From NCBI GenBank assembly GCA_049515175.1, contig JBEKUI010000025.1, positions 1 through 26,125 on the forward strand: a stretch of DNA of 26,125 nucleotides, read 5' to 3'. Source of the stretch: JACQNR01 sp049515175 (GTDB lineage Bacteria; Acidobacteriota; Terriglobia; UBA7540). The notes beneath the pieces are model-generated. The model was not told where the DNA came from and did not search any database. It saw only the letters and a list, made by a program, of their open reading frames with translations. The translations under genes and the position numbers were made by a program. Shown piece by piece: positions 8,736-16,994 of the stretch (positions are counted from its first letter, which is position 1; every line of letters starts with the position of its first letter).

Positions 8736-9731
8736 TCAAAGAGGCTTGCTGCGTTCGGCGGCTGCGGCCTGGAACGCCGCCAGGTTGCTCTGGTCGATGA
8801 TCGCCGTCCCCGTGTCCACATTCGTCGGGAGGGGAGAGACCGGCGCCGTCTTCCAGTCTTTGAACTCGTGCACGATGTTGTGGTGCAAGTCATCAAGGAA
8901 CCGCAGGCCGTAGAACGCCATGGTGTAGGACTTCTGCGCGACCGTTGCGGAGATGGACCCGCGGGAGATCCAGTCGAGGGTGTCGGGACTCTTGTCCATG
9001 GCGACGATGGGAATTTTCCCGTCCATGTTGAGGCGGTGCGCTGCCTCGGCGGCCCCGGCGCCCCCGGAAGCCTCCAGACAGAGAATTCCGTCGATCTTGG
9101 CCTTGGCCTCGAGCATCTTAGAAATTGCGTCGTTGGCCACGCGGGGGTCCCCCTTGTCGTCGATCACTTTGGTGATTCTGAGGCCGGGGGATTTCTTGAA
9201 GACCTCATCGACGCCCTGGCGGCGCTGTTCGAGGTTGAGTTGTCCCGGTATCGTAATCAGTACGATCTCGCCCTGATCTTTGACCCGTTGCGCCATCCGC
9301 CGGCCGCTTTCCATTCCGGCGTGAACGTTATCCGTTCCGATGAAGAGGATGCGCTTCGAGTCTGGAGCGTCGGAATCCATGCATATGACCGGGATGCCGG
9401 CCTGAACGGCGGCATCGATGTCCTTGTTGAAGAGATCCGGTCGCGCCGGGGCCACCAATATACCCGCCGGCTTCGCGGCCACCGCCTGCCGGAAGGCATT
9501 CAGTTGTTCTTCGGGAGAGTAGGAAGTTGGGCCTGTGAATTCCACCTTCACGCCCAGACCACGACCCGAGTCATTGAAGCCTGCCTGTGCTTCTTGCCAA
9601 TAAGGCAAATTGATGTTTGATGCCACGAAGATGTATTTCTCGGTCTCCGCGTGATAAGTCTTCTGACACGAGGCCAGCATCCCCGCCAGCACGAGAGCAG
9701 CGATGAGAAAGGGTACTCGGTCCGTTTTCAT
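8736..9731 (-). CDS. Sugar-type ABC transporter substrate-binding lipoprotein (RbsB-like, Peripla_BP_4)
   Basis: Binds a small ligand, probably a sugar, in the periplasm. From the ATG at 9731, residues 1-22 are a signal peptide with a perfect lipobox LASC (Cys22). The mature protein follows the ribose-binding-protein pattern: YIFVASNINLPYWQEAQAGF, SPEEQLNAFRQAVAAKPAGILVAP, AGIPVICMDSDAPDS, FIGTDNVHAGMESGR, and a C-lobe with DGILCLEASGGAGAAEA and IPIVAMDKSPD. A GTG at 9743 is in frame, but the GGAGGA ribosome site (9736-9741) lies downstream of it and just before the ATG. No permease or ATPase gene is adjacent, so it is an orphan binding protein. Confidence 0.88.
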   Translation of the reverse strand: MKTDRVPFLIAALVLAGMLASCQKTYHAETEKYIFVASNINLPYWQEAQAGFNDSGRGLGVKVEFTGPTSYSPEEQLNAFRQAVAAKPAGILVAPARPDLFNKDIDAAVQAGIPVICMDSDAPDSKRILFIGTDNVHAGMESGRRMAQRVKDQGEIVLITIPGQLNLEQRRQGVDEVFKKSPGLRITKVIDDKGDPRVANDAISKMLEAKAKIDGILCLEASGGAGAAEAAHRLNMDGKIPIVAMDKSPDTLDWISRGSISATVAQKSYTMAFYGLRFLDDLHHNIVHEFKDWKTAPVSPLPTNVDTGTAIIDQSNLAAFQAAAAERSKPL

Positions 9732-9737
9732 TGGTTC

Positions 9738-9770
9738 CTCCACAGTGGAGACGATTCTCCTCTAATCGTC
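9738..9770. promoter_or_regulatory. Two adjacent inverted repeats in the leader of the sugar-binding-protein gene
   Basis: CTCCAC-A-GTGGAG (9738-9750) is a perfect 13-bp palindrome covering most of the GGAGGA ribosome site of the minus-strand gene. Directly upstream of it on the minus strand, GACGATT (9750-9756) and AATCGTC (9764-9770) are perfect 7-bp arms around a 7-nt spacer. Either may be a repressor operator or an RNA hairpin limiting ribosome access. No regulator gene is nearby. Confidence 0.35.
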
Positions 9771-10040
9771 ACGGCAAAGCCTGAATCAAAACGCAATAAT
9801 CCCGATGCGAAAGGTTACCACAGAATCTGTTTTGCAGACCACGGAACGTGACGCCTGGCTGACTTGATTGTGGCCGACAATGACCGGGCGGCCCGTGAGC
9901 AAGGCAGCGCTCATGCCAGTCCCGCCAGCGATCACCGTTTTCTTTCCTCAATCATTTGCGTTACAATCTGCCCCCAGGAGAAGTAACCTTTATTTCCAGT
10001 TTGGAGAAGTCGCAACCCTTCAATGAGGAGGTGTATCTCC
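9771..10040. other. Divergent intergenic region before the P460 gene
   Basis: No gene is seen. Upstream of the plus-strand P460 gene, TACAAT at 9962-9967 is a reasonable -10 element, but no good -35 lies 16-18 bases before it. GAGGAGGTG at 10026-10034 is the ribosome site for the ATG at 10041. I find no clear promoter for the minus-strand binding protein. Confidence 0.4.
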
Positions 10041-10538
10041 ATGACCTCACGCCCTAACTTAATCAAGCTGGCTTTCGTTGGGCTTGTGGCTTCTTTGGGC
10101 CTTGTTTATGCCCAAGGCCAGAAGAAGCCAGCCATCGCTTTTCCGGAGGGCTATCGCAAATGGGCCCATGTCAAGACCATGATCGTTTTCAGCAAGGAGA
10201 GCAAGCTGTTCGACAGGTTCGAGGGTATGCACAATATTTACGTCAATGACGCCGGCTGGAAAGCCTTTCGCATCGGCACGGCCTATCCTGACGGAGCCAT
10301 GTTCGCATTTGACCTCTACGATGTGCGCACCTTTCAGGGCTCCATGGAGGCCAGGGGACGCAAGTTCCTTGCGGTGATGAAGAAGAACGCCAAGCTTTAT
10401 CCCGACACCGGAGGATGGGGTTTTGAAAAGTTTCAAGGCTACCAGGGTGCAGGATCCTTGAAAGACATGAAGGAGTGTTTCAACTGCCACTCGGCGCAAA
10501 AACGGAGAGATTATATCTTTTCGGAATTCGCCGAGTGA
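10041..10538 (+). CDS. Exported cytochrome P460-family haem protein
   Basis: Starts at the ATG at 10041, 6-7 bases after GAGGAGGTG; the ATG at 10023 lies before this site. Signal peptide residues 1-24 (MTSRPNLIKLAFVGLVASLG, then LVYA) direct export. The body shows the P460 pattern: FPEGYRKWAHVKTMIV, a family core with AYPDGAMFAFDLYDV, WGFEKFQGY, and a single C-type haem site CFNCH at Cys146-Cys149-His150 near the C-terminus. Known P460 proteins oxidise hydroxylamine or detoxify nitrogen oxides through a haem crosslinked to Lys or Tyr. The substrate here is unknown, and no nitrogen-oxidation genes lie nearby. Confidence 0.85.
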   Translation: MTSRPNLIKLAFVGLVASLGLVYAQGQKKPAIAFPEGYRKWAHVKTMIVFSKESKLFDRFEGMHNIYVNDAGWKAFRIGTAYPDGAMFAFDLYDVRTFQGSMEARGRKFLAVMKKNAKLYPDTGGWGFEKFQGYQGAGSLKDMKECFNCHSAQKRRDYIFSEFAE

Positions 10539-10702
10539 AGTGGCGGATGGCAGGCGACAATCAACCTTCTCCGTCCGTTGCGGTGAGTCGACGCGGCGCC
10601 TAAGTCTGGCCACGGGGACGGTGGTTTGTGTGCAGCGCCGCGAGAATCACTTGCTCGAAAGCGGTGCGCGCGTTTACATCCTGCCTGAATGCGGCCGAGG
10701 GG

Positions 10703-10744
10703 AAGCTGGGAGCCAAAGGAAACCTCCCTGTCCCCAGCTTTTCC
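10703..10744 (+). terminator. Possible terminator downstream of the P460 gene
   Basis: AAGCTGGG (10703-10710) pairs with CCCAGCTT (10733-10740) and is followed by TT. An inner alternative pairing GGGAG/CTCCC (10708-10712 with 10723-10727) is also possible. The U tract is short and the loop long, so termination is plausible but weak. Confidence 0.45.
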
Positions 10745-10778
10745 ACCCGCGTGCGCCGCTAGAAACTCAAGCAAAAGC

Positions 10779-10808
10779 TTGAACCCTCCTTTGCCGCTGC
10801 CCTAGAAT
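10779..10808 (+). promoter_or_regulatory. Sigma70-type promoter of rel
   Basis: TTGAAC (10779-10784) and TAGAAT (10803-10808) are separated by 18 bp and match the -35 and -10 consensus well. The predicted transcript begins near 10815, only about six bases before the rel start codon at 10821. This implies a very short or leaderless mRNA from this promoter. Confidence 0.55.
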
Positions 10809-10820
10809 CAGAAGAGGGCC

Positions 10821-12968
10821 ATGGTGGAGTTTGAACAACTGATTCAGAAGGTGCAGGGCTACCGCCCGCCCGATGATTTGCTCTTGCTGCGCAAGGCTTT
10901 TGACTTCAGCGCCGCGCAGCACCGTGCACAGCGGCGTGCCTCGGGCGAGCCTTTCGTTCAGCATCCCCTTGAAGTTTGCAACATTCTGGCAGACCTCAAG
11001 CTCGACGGGATCTGCCTGGCGAGCGGGATGCTCCACGATGTGGTCGAGGATACGCCCGCCTCGATCGACCGTGTGCGCGAGGCCTTTGGGCCGGAAATCG
11101 CCCGCATCGTAGAGGGCGTCACCAAGATCAGCCGCCTGGAAATCCTGAAGCCGGAAGAGCGCCAGGCGGAGAACCTCCGCAAGATGGTCTTGGCGATGGT
11201 GGACGACATCCGCGTCGTCCTGGTCAAGCTGGCGGACCGCCTTCACAACATGCGCACGCTCCAGCCTCTCCCACCGGACAAGCGCGAGCGCATTGCCGGT
11301 GAAACCATGGAAATCTACGCCCCCATCGCCCACCGCCTGGGCATGGGGCGATTGCGCGGCGAACTCGAAGACCTGGCCTTTCAGTACCTCGACCCGGAAG
11401 CCTATACGGAGGTCAAGAAGACGGTCGAAGGCCGCCGCAAAGTCGGAGAGGAATTTCTGGCGGAGGTGCGCGGCCTGGTGGAAGTGAAAATGCACGAGCA
11501 CGGAATTCCGGCGCACGTGGAAGGCCGCATCAAGCGTCTCTACAGTATCTGGCAGAAGCTGCGGCGGCAGCACATCACCATCGAACAGGTCTATGACCTG
11601 CTGGCGGTGCGGATCATTACCGGCAGCGTGAAGAACTGTTATGCGGCCCTGGGCGTCATCCACAACACCTGGCGGCCGGTGCCGGGCCGCATCAAGGATT
11701 TCATCGCCATCCCCCGGCCCAATCTCTACCAGTCGCTGCACACGTCGGTGATCGGGCCTCACGGCCAGCCTTTTGAAGTGCAGATCCGGACGGAAGAGAT
11801 GCACCGCGTCGCGGAGCGCGGCATCGCGGCGCACTGGACCTACAAAGACGGTCAGCCGCTCGCCCAACAGGACGCCGACCGGTTTGCCTGGCTGCGTCAC
11901 CTCGTCGAGTGGCAGCAGGACATGCGCGACTCCGGCGAGTTCCTCTCCACCCTCAAGATCGATCTCTATCCCGAGGAGGTCTACACCTTCACTCCCAAAG
12001 GGAAGGTTATCGTGCTACCGCGCGACGCAACGCCCATCGATTTTGCCTACTCGATCCACACGGAAGTGGGCCACCGTTGCGTGGGCGCCAAGGTGAATGG
12101 CCGCATCGTGCCCCTCAAATCCCGCCTCCGCAACGGGGACATCATCGAGATCATCACCCAGGCCAGTCACACGCCAAGCCGCGACTGGCTGACCGTGGTC
12201 AAGACTTCCCGCGCCCGCAACAAGATCAAGCACTGGATCAACGTGGAGCAGCGGAGTCAGGCCGTTGAAATCGGCAAGAAGCTGCTCGAGAAGGAAGCTC
12301 GAAAGTTTGATCTCATTCTGAAGAAGATCTCCGAGCAGGACTATCAACGCGTCGCGCGCGATTACGGCTGCACGCAGGCCGACGACTTGTACGCCGGAAT
12401 CGGCTATGGGAAGTTTGCGGCGCGCCAAGTCCTGGCCAAGCTGGCTCCGGCTTTGCCGGCCGAGGCGGAGCATCCCGCGCGGCTGACCGGCGGGGTGAAA
12501 CGGGCGCTGGGCCTGGCGCGCGACCTGGCCATTCAGGTCCACGGCCTCAACGATCTGATGGTGTATCGCGCCAGGTGCTGCAATCCCATCCGGGGTGAAG
12601 AGATTGCCGGCTACATCACGCGCGGCAAGGGGATCGCTGTGCATTCCAAGAATTGCCGTAACGTGCAGAGCCTCGTCTACGACGCTGACCGCCGCATCGA
12701 CGTGGAATGGGCTGGACCCAAGTTCAGCCTCTATCCCGTTAAGCTCACGCTCTTCACTGCCGACCGCCAGGGCTTGCTGGCGGATGTGACTTCGGTCATC
12801 AGCAGCGGCCACTCCAACATCCAAACCCTCGAGACCCGCACCAACGACAACCGGGCGTTCATCGATATCACGCTCGATATCGTGGACCTGGAACATCTCG
12901 ACCGGATCATGGCGCAGCTTCGCAAGGTAGAGGGAGTCTATGAAATCGAGCGCGTCACGCACCGCTGA
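10821..12968 (+). CDS. rel: Bifunctional (p)ppGpp synthetase/hydrolase (RelA/SpoT family)
   Basis: Makes and degrades the stringent-response alarmone in the cytosol. Domains in order: HD hydrolase, residues about 25-180, with His48 and the His72-Asp73 pair in LHDVVEDT; synthetase, about 235-350, with RIKRLYSIWQKL, YDLLAVRII, RIKDFIA and YQSLHTSV; TGS around 385-450 (VYTFTPKGKVIVLPRDATP, DFAYSIHTEVGHRC); a helical/zinc-finger region with YRARCCNPI; and a C-terminal ACT domain around 635-715. The RxKD form of the synthetase motif and the intact HD site indicate both activities rather than a RelA-type monofunctional enzyme. The length, 715 residues, is typical. Confidence 0.96.
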   Translation: MVEFEQLIQKVQGYRPPDDLLLLRKAFDFSAAQHRAQRRASGEPFVQHPLEVCNILADLKLDGICLASGMLHDVVEDTPASIDRVREAFGPEIARIVEGVTKISRLEILKPEERQAENLRKMVLAMVDDIRVVLVKLADRLHNMRTLQPLPPDKRERIAGETMEIYAPIAHRLGMGRLRGELEDLAFQYLDPEAYTEVKKTVEGRRKVGEEFLAEVRGLVEVKMHEHGIPAHVEGRIKRLYSIWQKLRRQHITIEQVYDLLAVRIITGSVKNCYAALGVIHNTWRPVPGRIKDFIAIPRPNLYQSLHTSVIGPHGQPFEVQIRTEEMHRVAERGIAAHWTYKDGQPLAQQDADRFAWLRHLVEWQQDMRDSGEFLSTLKIDLYPEEVYTFTPKGKVIVLPRDATPIDFAYSIHTEVGHRCVGAKVNGRIVPLKSRLRNGDIIEIITQASHTPSRDWLTVVKTSRARNKIKHWINVEQRSQAVEIGKKLLEKEARKFDLILKKISEQDYQRVARDYGCTQADDLYAGIGYGKFAARQVLAKLAPALPAEAEHPARLTGGVKRALGLARDLAIQVHGLNDLMVYRARCCNPIRGEEIAGYITRGKGIAVHSKNCRNVQSLVYDADRRIDVEWAGPKFSLYPVKLTLFTADRQGLLADVTSVISSGHSNIQTLETRTNDNRAFIDITLDIVDLEHLDRIMAQLRKVEGVYEIERVTHR

Positions 12969-13023
12969 GACTTCTCGACACCTGGAGCAAGGGGTGGAAT
13001 ACGGGACGCGGAGGGGTGGAAGT

Positions 13024-13215
13024 CTAGCCGGTCTTCTGGACTTTGCCGGCGCGGATGCACGCGGTGCAGACGCGCAGTGTCCGGTGAGCGCCCTTGACCA
13101 CGGCGCGAACGGTGCGCAGATTGGGGTTCCAGCGGCGCTTCGTGACGTTGTGCGCGTGGCTGATCCGATTTCCGTGCACAGGTCCCTTACCACAGATGTC
13201 ACAAGCACGAGCCAT
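13024..13215 (-). CDS. rpmB: 50S ribosomal protein L28
   Basis: A 63-residue basic ribosomal protein starting MARACDICGKGPVHGN and containing the family pattern SHAHNVTKRRWNPNL and RTLRVCTACIRAGKV. Two CxxC-like cysteine pairs (CDIC and CTAC) indicate the zinc-binding form. A GAAGGGG ribosome site lies about 8 bases before the ATG. It is a lone gene convergent with rel, with its own extended -10 promoter at 13261-13269. Confidence 0.95.
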   Translation of the reverse strand: MARACDICGKGPVHGNRISHAHNVTKRRWNPNLRTVRAVVKGAHRTLRVCTACIRAGKVQKTG

Positions 13216-13260
13216 ACGCGAACCCCTTCAGATGCGGAAGAATTTGTCGACCAAACAACT

Positions 13261-13269
13261 ATGATACCA
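13261..13269 (-). promoter_or_regulatory. Extended -10 promoter of rpmB
   Basis: On the minus strand this reads TGGTATCAT, a TGn-extended -10 element about 45 bases upstream of the rpmB start. It predicts a leader of about 40 nt. No -35 hexamer resembling TTGACA is seen at 16-18 bp. Confidence 0.4.
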
Positions 13270-13343
13270 CGGGGGCGCAGCTTCCGCGCATTCTTATGCA
13301 AACTTGCCGTCAATTCGCCCTCCCGCCGGGCTACAATGAGCTT

Positions 13344-14414
13344 ATGAGTCAACTGGCCTTCATCCGATCATTCCGTCCTCGGACGGCAGTTTATTCGGTT
13401 GCCACGATGTGCCTGCTGGCGATTGCGGCGTGCAATCGCCCTGCAAGTTCGGACCGCGAAATGTGGGCGGAGGTCGATGGCAAGCCGATCTTGCGTGATC
13501 AAGTCGAGCGCTACTTCCGCAGCCGTTCGCGGGGCGGGTCGGAGATGACGAGCCCCGAGCAGGCCCTGAGTTTTAAGCTCAACATCCTGGGAGAACTGAT
13601 CAACAACCAGATCCTCGTCGCCCATGCCGAGCGTGCGCGCATCACCGTTTCTGAACCGGAACTGGAAACCAAGGTCAAGGAGCTGGAAAGCCCCTACACC
13701 AAAGAGGAGTTTCAGGCCAAGCTGGTCGAGCAGGGGTTGGATGCGACAAGCCTCCGCGACGAAGTGCGCCAGAGTCTGATCATCAATAAGCTCATCAACA
13801 AGGAGATCGTCTCCCGCGTCGCTGTCACCGACCAGGAAATCTCTGCCTACTACGAACGGAACAAGAGCACTTTCAATGTGCCGGAGACCCAGTGGCACCT
13901 TGCCCAGATCGCAGTTACGCCGGTTGCCGAAGCGCAGGTTCGGAACACCAAGAACGACGACGCGCGGAGTCCCCAGGCCGCCGAACGCAAAATTCAGGCG
14001 CTCTACGCGCGGCTGCGGGCTGGCGAAGATTTCTCCACGGTGGCGCAGGAATATTCCGAAGACCCAAGAACCGCGGCTGGCGGGGGCGACATGGGCTTCA
14101 TAGCCGCCTCCTCGTTGGATGCCAATCCGCAGCTCAAGCAGGTTGTTCTCTCCATGAGTCCGGGTCAGATTTCGGGAGTCATTCAATCGCGGGATGGCTA
14201 CCACATTCTGAAGCTCCTCGGAAAGGAGCAGGCCGGCCAGCGGCTGCTTTCCGATCCTCAGGTGCAGAGTTCCATCCGCCAGGCCCTTACGAATGAACGG
14301 GAACAACTCCTGCGCGCCGCCTATCTTGAGGAATTGCGCAATCGCGCCAAGGTGGTCAACTACCTGGCGCAGAAGATTCAGGGAGGAGTTGCCAATCCGG
14401 CATTGATCAAGTGA
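13344..14414 (+). CDS. PpiC/SurA-type peptidyl-prolyl isomerase lipoprotein
   Basis: Periplasmic folding factor. From the ATG at 13344 there is a signal peptide ending LLAIAAC, with lipobox Cys30, followed by NRPASSD. An N-terminal SurA-like helical region follows (DQVERYFRSR, LKLNILGELINNQILVAHAER; DEVRQSLIINKLINKEI). A parvulin (PPIC) domain at about residues 180-275 has WHLAQIAVTP, RAGEDFSTVAQEYSEDPRTAAGGGDMGF and SGVIQSRDGYHILKLLG. The short C-terminal helix returns to the chaperone module. An in-frame start at 13296 would precede the signal sequence by 16 residues and is less likely. Clients are presumably outer-membrane proteins. Confidence 0.88.
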   Translation: MSQLAFIRSFRPRTAVYSVATMCLLAIAACNRPASSDREMWAEVDGKPILRDQVERYFRSRSRGGSEMTSPEQALSFKLNILGELINNQILVAHAERARITVSEPELETKVKELESPYTKEEFQAKLVEQGLDATSLRDEVRQSLIINKLINKEIVSRVAVTDQEISAYYERNKSTFNVPETQWHLAQIAVTPVAEAQVRNTKNDDARSPQAAERKIQALYARLRAGEDFSTVAQEYSEDPRTAAGGGDMGFIAASSLDANPQLKQVVLSMSPGQISGVIQSRDGYHILKLLGKEQAGQRLLSDPQVQSSIRQALTNEREQLLRAAYLEELRNRAKVVNYLAQKIQGGVANPALIK

Positions 14415-14431
14415 CGCGTCGATTGGCTCGC

Positions 14432-14977
14432 CTAGGCCAATTGGATGAGCCTTGCGCCGCTTTCGACGCCGGTTCCCTCCTGAACATAGATCTCTTCCAC
14501 TCGCCCGGCACGTGGCGCGCGCAATTCGTTCTGCATCTTCATGGCCTCAATGACGAGTAACCCCGCCCCCTGTTGGATTTCCTGCCCTTCTGCCACCAGC
14601 ACTTTAACGATTCTGCCCGGCATCGGCGCGACGAGGACCTGCGGGCCCATCGAGGCTGTGGCGGAAACGGCAAGTCGTCGCCGCCGGGGATCGTGCACGT
14701 CGATCAAGTACTGACGAAGCCCCACCGTAACCATCCGCCGCCCTGAGTCGGCGCCGCTTGGTCCGCCGTGCGCCGCAACGCGGACTTCGTACGACCGGCC
14801 GCCCAGGAGGATCGAGAACACGCCCGGTGAGATCCTCTCGCAGTCGGCCTCGCCGGCGCGCTGGTCGAGGACGTAGGCCAACTTCGCGCCAGGGTTGGCA
14901 ACGCCTTTGGAAGGGAGTATCTCCAGCTGATGCTCGCTGGTCTTGGAACCGTGCTGGAGAGTTAAGGTCAGTTTCAT
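14432..14977 (-). CDS. Biotin carboxyl carrier protein of an acyl-CoA carboxylase
   Basis: Carries the biotin that shuttles CO2 between the biotin carboxylase and carboxyltransferase. The C-terminal biotinyl domain (residues about 112-181) contains VLVAPMPGRIVKVLVAEGQ and the biotinylation site EAMKM with Lys147, then ELRAPRAGRVEEIYV. The N-terminal 110 residues contain beta-type sequence (PGVFSILLGGRSYEVRV) resembling the linker domain found in propionyl-CoA carboxylase alpha chains. Here it is a separate gene directly downstream of the biotin carboxylase gene. Confidence 0.92.
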   Translation of the reverse strand: MKLTLTLQHGSKTSEHQLEILPSKGVANPGAKLAYVLDQRAGEADCERISPGVFSILLGGRSYEVRVAAHGGPSGADSGRRMVTVGLRQYLIDVHDPRRRRLAVSATASMGPQVLVAPMPGRIVKVLVAEGQEIQQGAGLLVIEAMKMQNELRAPRAGRVEEIYVQEGTGVESGARLIQLA

Positions 14978-15037
14978 GATTTCTGCCGTGTCCGTTCTCC
15001 CAACTGGCCGTGGAGCCTCTGGGTCTGCGGGGCAGCG

Positions 15038-16555
15038 CTACCGGCGTGGCCAGCGGTCCAGCAAAGCTTCTCGCCCGGCAGTCTTCCAGCGGCATCCGGC
15101 TGCGGAAGGAGAAGGCGGCGCGCCATTCGCTGACGGTTGCAATGCATCGAGCGCTGCCGCCAGCAGGGCCACGCGTTCCTCCTCGGGTGCGGGTCCCTCC
15201 TCGGAGAGAATGCCCGCTGCCAGCACCCGGTCGATGAATCCCGTGTCGATTCGCCCCGCCACGAAATCCGGATGCTCGAGCACGCGCCGGAAAAACGGGA
15301 TCGTGGTTTCGATGCCGAAGACCTCGTACTCATCGAGGGCGCGCCGCAGGCGGGCGATGGCTTCTGGCCGGTCACTGGCCCAGACGACAAGCTTGGCGAG
15401 CAAGGGGTCGTACTCGATCGGAATCGTCCAGCCTTCGTACACGCCGCTGTCGGAGCGGACCCCCGGACCGCGCGGCGACTGCAAGTGGCGAATCCGGCCT
15501 GGGCAGGGAAAGAAGTTGTTCGCGGGGTCCTCCGCGTAGATGCGACACTCGATCGCCGCGCCGCGCATCTGGACGTCCTCTTGCTGCCAGGGCAGTGGCT
15601 CGCCGGCGGCGACGCGCAGCTGCGCCTTGACGAGGTCGATGCCCAGCACCATCTCGGTGATGGGATGCTCGACCTGCAATCGGGTGTTCATTTCCAGGAA
15701 GTAGAAGTGGCGCTTCTCGTCGACGAGGAACTCCACCGTCCCGGCATTCCAGTAGCCCGCGAGCCTGCCAATGCGCACCGCCGTCTCCCCCATGCGCCGG
15801 CGCAGGGATTCATCCATGATCGGCGAGGGGCACTCTTCCATCACCTTCTGGTGGCGACGCTGCAGCGAGCACTCGCGCTCGCCAAGATAAATCAGATTGC
15901 CGTGCTGGTCCCCGAGGATTTGGATTTCCACGTGGCGCGGCCGCTCGAGGTACTTCTCGAGGTACACCGAGGCGTCATTGAACGCGTTCAGCGCTTCCGA
16001 GCGCGCGGTGCGGTAGGCGGATTCCAGCTCGGCCGCCGAAGGCACCAGCCGCAGCCCCTTCCCTCCGCCGCCCGCCGAGGCCTTGAGCATGACCGGAAAG
16101 CCCATCTCCCCGGCGATGCGACGGACTTCTTCAAAGCTCTCCAGATTCCGGTCCGTCCCGGGCACCACGGGGAGGCCGGCCTTGATGAGCGCCTGGCGCG
16201 AGGCGGTCTTGAACCCCATCAGCTCCATGGCTGCCACGGGCGGCCCGATGAACACGATTGCGGCCTCATGGCAGGCGCGCGCAAACGCCGGATTCTCCGC
16301 CAGGAACCCGTAGCCGGGATGAATCGCCTCGGCGCCGCTGCGCACCGCGGCATCCAGGATGCGGTCGATGCGGAGATAGCTTTCTGTAGAGGGCGCCGGG
16401 CCGATCGGATAGGCCTCGTCGGCAAAGCGGACATGCAGCGACTTGCGGTCCACCTCCGAGTACACCGCCACCGTGCGGATGCCCATCTCACGACAGGCGC
16501 GCATCACGCGCACGGCAATCTCGCCCCGATTGGCAATCAGCACCTTTCGAAACAT
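15038..16555 (-). CDS. Acyl-CoA carboxylase, biotin carboxylase subunit
   Basis: ATP-dependent carboxylation of biotin. The sequence starts MFRKVLIANRGEIAVRVMRA and shows the full ATP-grasp enzyme: EAIHPGYGFLAEN, GFPVMLKASAGGGGKGLR, the RHVEIQILGDQHGN strand, the catalytic block ERECSLQRRHQKVMEECPSP, FLEMNTRLQVEHPITEMV, and the C-terminal YDPLLAKLVVWA region. At 505 residues it is slightly longer than AccC of fatty-acid synthesis. The tail (residues about 460-505) is Ala/Pro-rich and then ends without a biotinyl domain, which is encoded by the next gene. Read on the minus strand, it follows the carboxyltransferase remnant and the zinc-finger gene. Confidence 0.94.
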   Translation of the reverse strand: MFRKVLIANRGEIAVRVMRACREMGIRTVAVYSEVDRKSLHVRFADEAYPIGPAPSTESYLRIDRILDAAVRSGAEAIHPGYGFLAENPAFARACHEAAIVFIGPPVAAMELMGFKTASRQALIKAGLPVVPGTDRNLESFEEVRRIAGEMGFPVMLKASAGGGGKGLRLVPSAAELESAYRTARSEALNAFNDASVYLEKYLERPRHVEIQILGDQHGNLIYLGERECSLQRRHQKVMEECPSPIMDESLRRRMGETAVRIGRLAGYWNAGTVEFLVDEKRHFYFLEMNTRLQVEHPITEMVLGIDLVKAQLRVAAGEPLPWQQEDVQMRGAAIECRIYAEDPANNFFPCPGRIRHLQSPRGPGVRSDSGVYEGWTIPIEYDPLLAKLVVWASDRPEAIARLRRALDEYEVFGIETTIPFFRRVLEHPDFVAGRIDTGFIDRVLAAGILSEEGPAPEEERVALLAAALDALQPSANGAPPSPSAAGCRWKTAGREALLDRWPRR

Positions 16556-16632
16556 CGCCCTGTGATGCTAACCGGGCGCGACCGGTTTTTCAACGCGCGC
16601 GAAAGGTTCGCCGGCTGGTTGACGGTTCCTGG

Positions 16633-16766
16633 CTAAAGGGGAATATTCCCGGGCTTCTTGGGCGGGTTGGTGTCGCGCTTGGTTTCCAGCATGCGCAGGG
16701 CGGAGATAAGTTTGGGGCGGGTATCGCGGGGTTCGATGATCGCGTCCACCCGCCTGCGGTCGGCCT
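16633..16766 (-). pseudogene. Remnant of a carboxyltransferase 3' end (duplicate of 17335-17466)
   Basis: From 16633 to 16749 this reads as 38 codons plus [23 protein letters not shown]... to GNIPL, nearly the same as the last 38 residues of the complete carboxyltransferase gene. By hand alignment 109 of 117 bases match. Seven codons differ: six synonymously and one changing His to Pro before GNIPL. Similarity fades, with small indels, by about 16766. That is four bases before the stop codon of the zinc-finger gene. It has no start codon or ribosome site and is surely not expressed as a protein. Confidence 0.88.
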
Positions 16767-16769
16767 ACC

Positions 16770-16994
16770 CTACGCGAATTCGTAAACAGGAGCCGTCCTG
16801 TCGGGAGGGCTCGCCGCTTTCAGAAGGTCTTCAATCCGGCGAACCGTTTCCGGTGCGAACAAGACATCTCCGCACACGTCACAGACATCGGCAGGCACAT
16901 GATCGATGACGATCACGTGCCCGTCGCGCCGAAGGGTTTGAGCGACGAGCTTAACTTCGTAGTTTCCTGGACAGCTCTGAACGCTGCACTTCAT
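16770..16994 (-). CDS. YgiT-type zinc-finger protein, probable antitoxin
   Basis: A 74-residue protein from the ATG at 16994. It has a zinc-binding CxxxxC (CSVQSC) at the N-terminus and a CDVCGD knuckle near residue 40. Next comes the family helix FAPETVRRIEDLLKAA, and a short Pro-rich tail. It matches the MqsA/YgiT N-terminal domain but lacks the C-terminal helix-turn-helix of full MqsA. AAGGAG (17004-17009) is 9 bases upstream. Its ATG overlaps the stop of the DUF4258 gene by 4 bp (ATGA), so the two are translated together. The antitoxin role is inferred from this pairing. Confidence 0.8.
   Translation of the reverse strand: MKCSVQSCPGNYEVKLVAQTLRRDGHVIVIDHVPADVCDVCGDVLFAPETVRRIEDLLKAASPPDRTAPVYEFA

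Noticed and set aside
10540..10782. Small plus-strand open frame between the P460 gene and rel
   Set aside because: No ribosome site or family signature, and it contains the likely terminator hairpin and part of the rel -35 element.
12015..13352. A 445-codon minus-strand frame across the end of rel and all of rpmB
   Set aside because: It overlaps two certain genes, and its product has no domain signature.
15137..16636. A 499-codon open frame on the plus strand antisense to the biotin carboxylase gene
   Set aside because: It is the mirror of a strongly conserved high-GC gene, its translation is His/Arg/Asp-rich with no recognisable motif, and it has no ribosome site.
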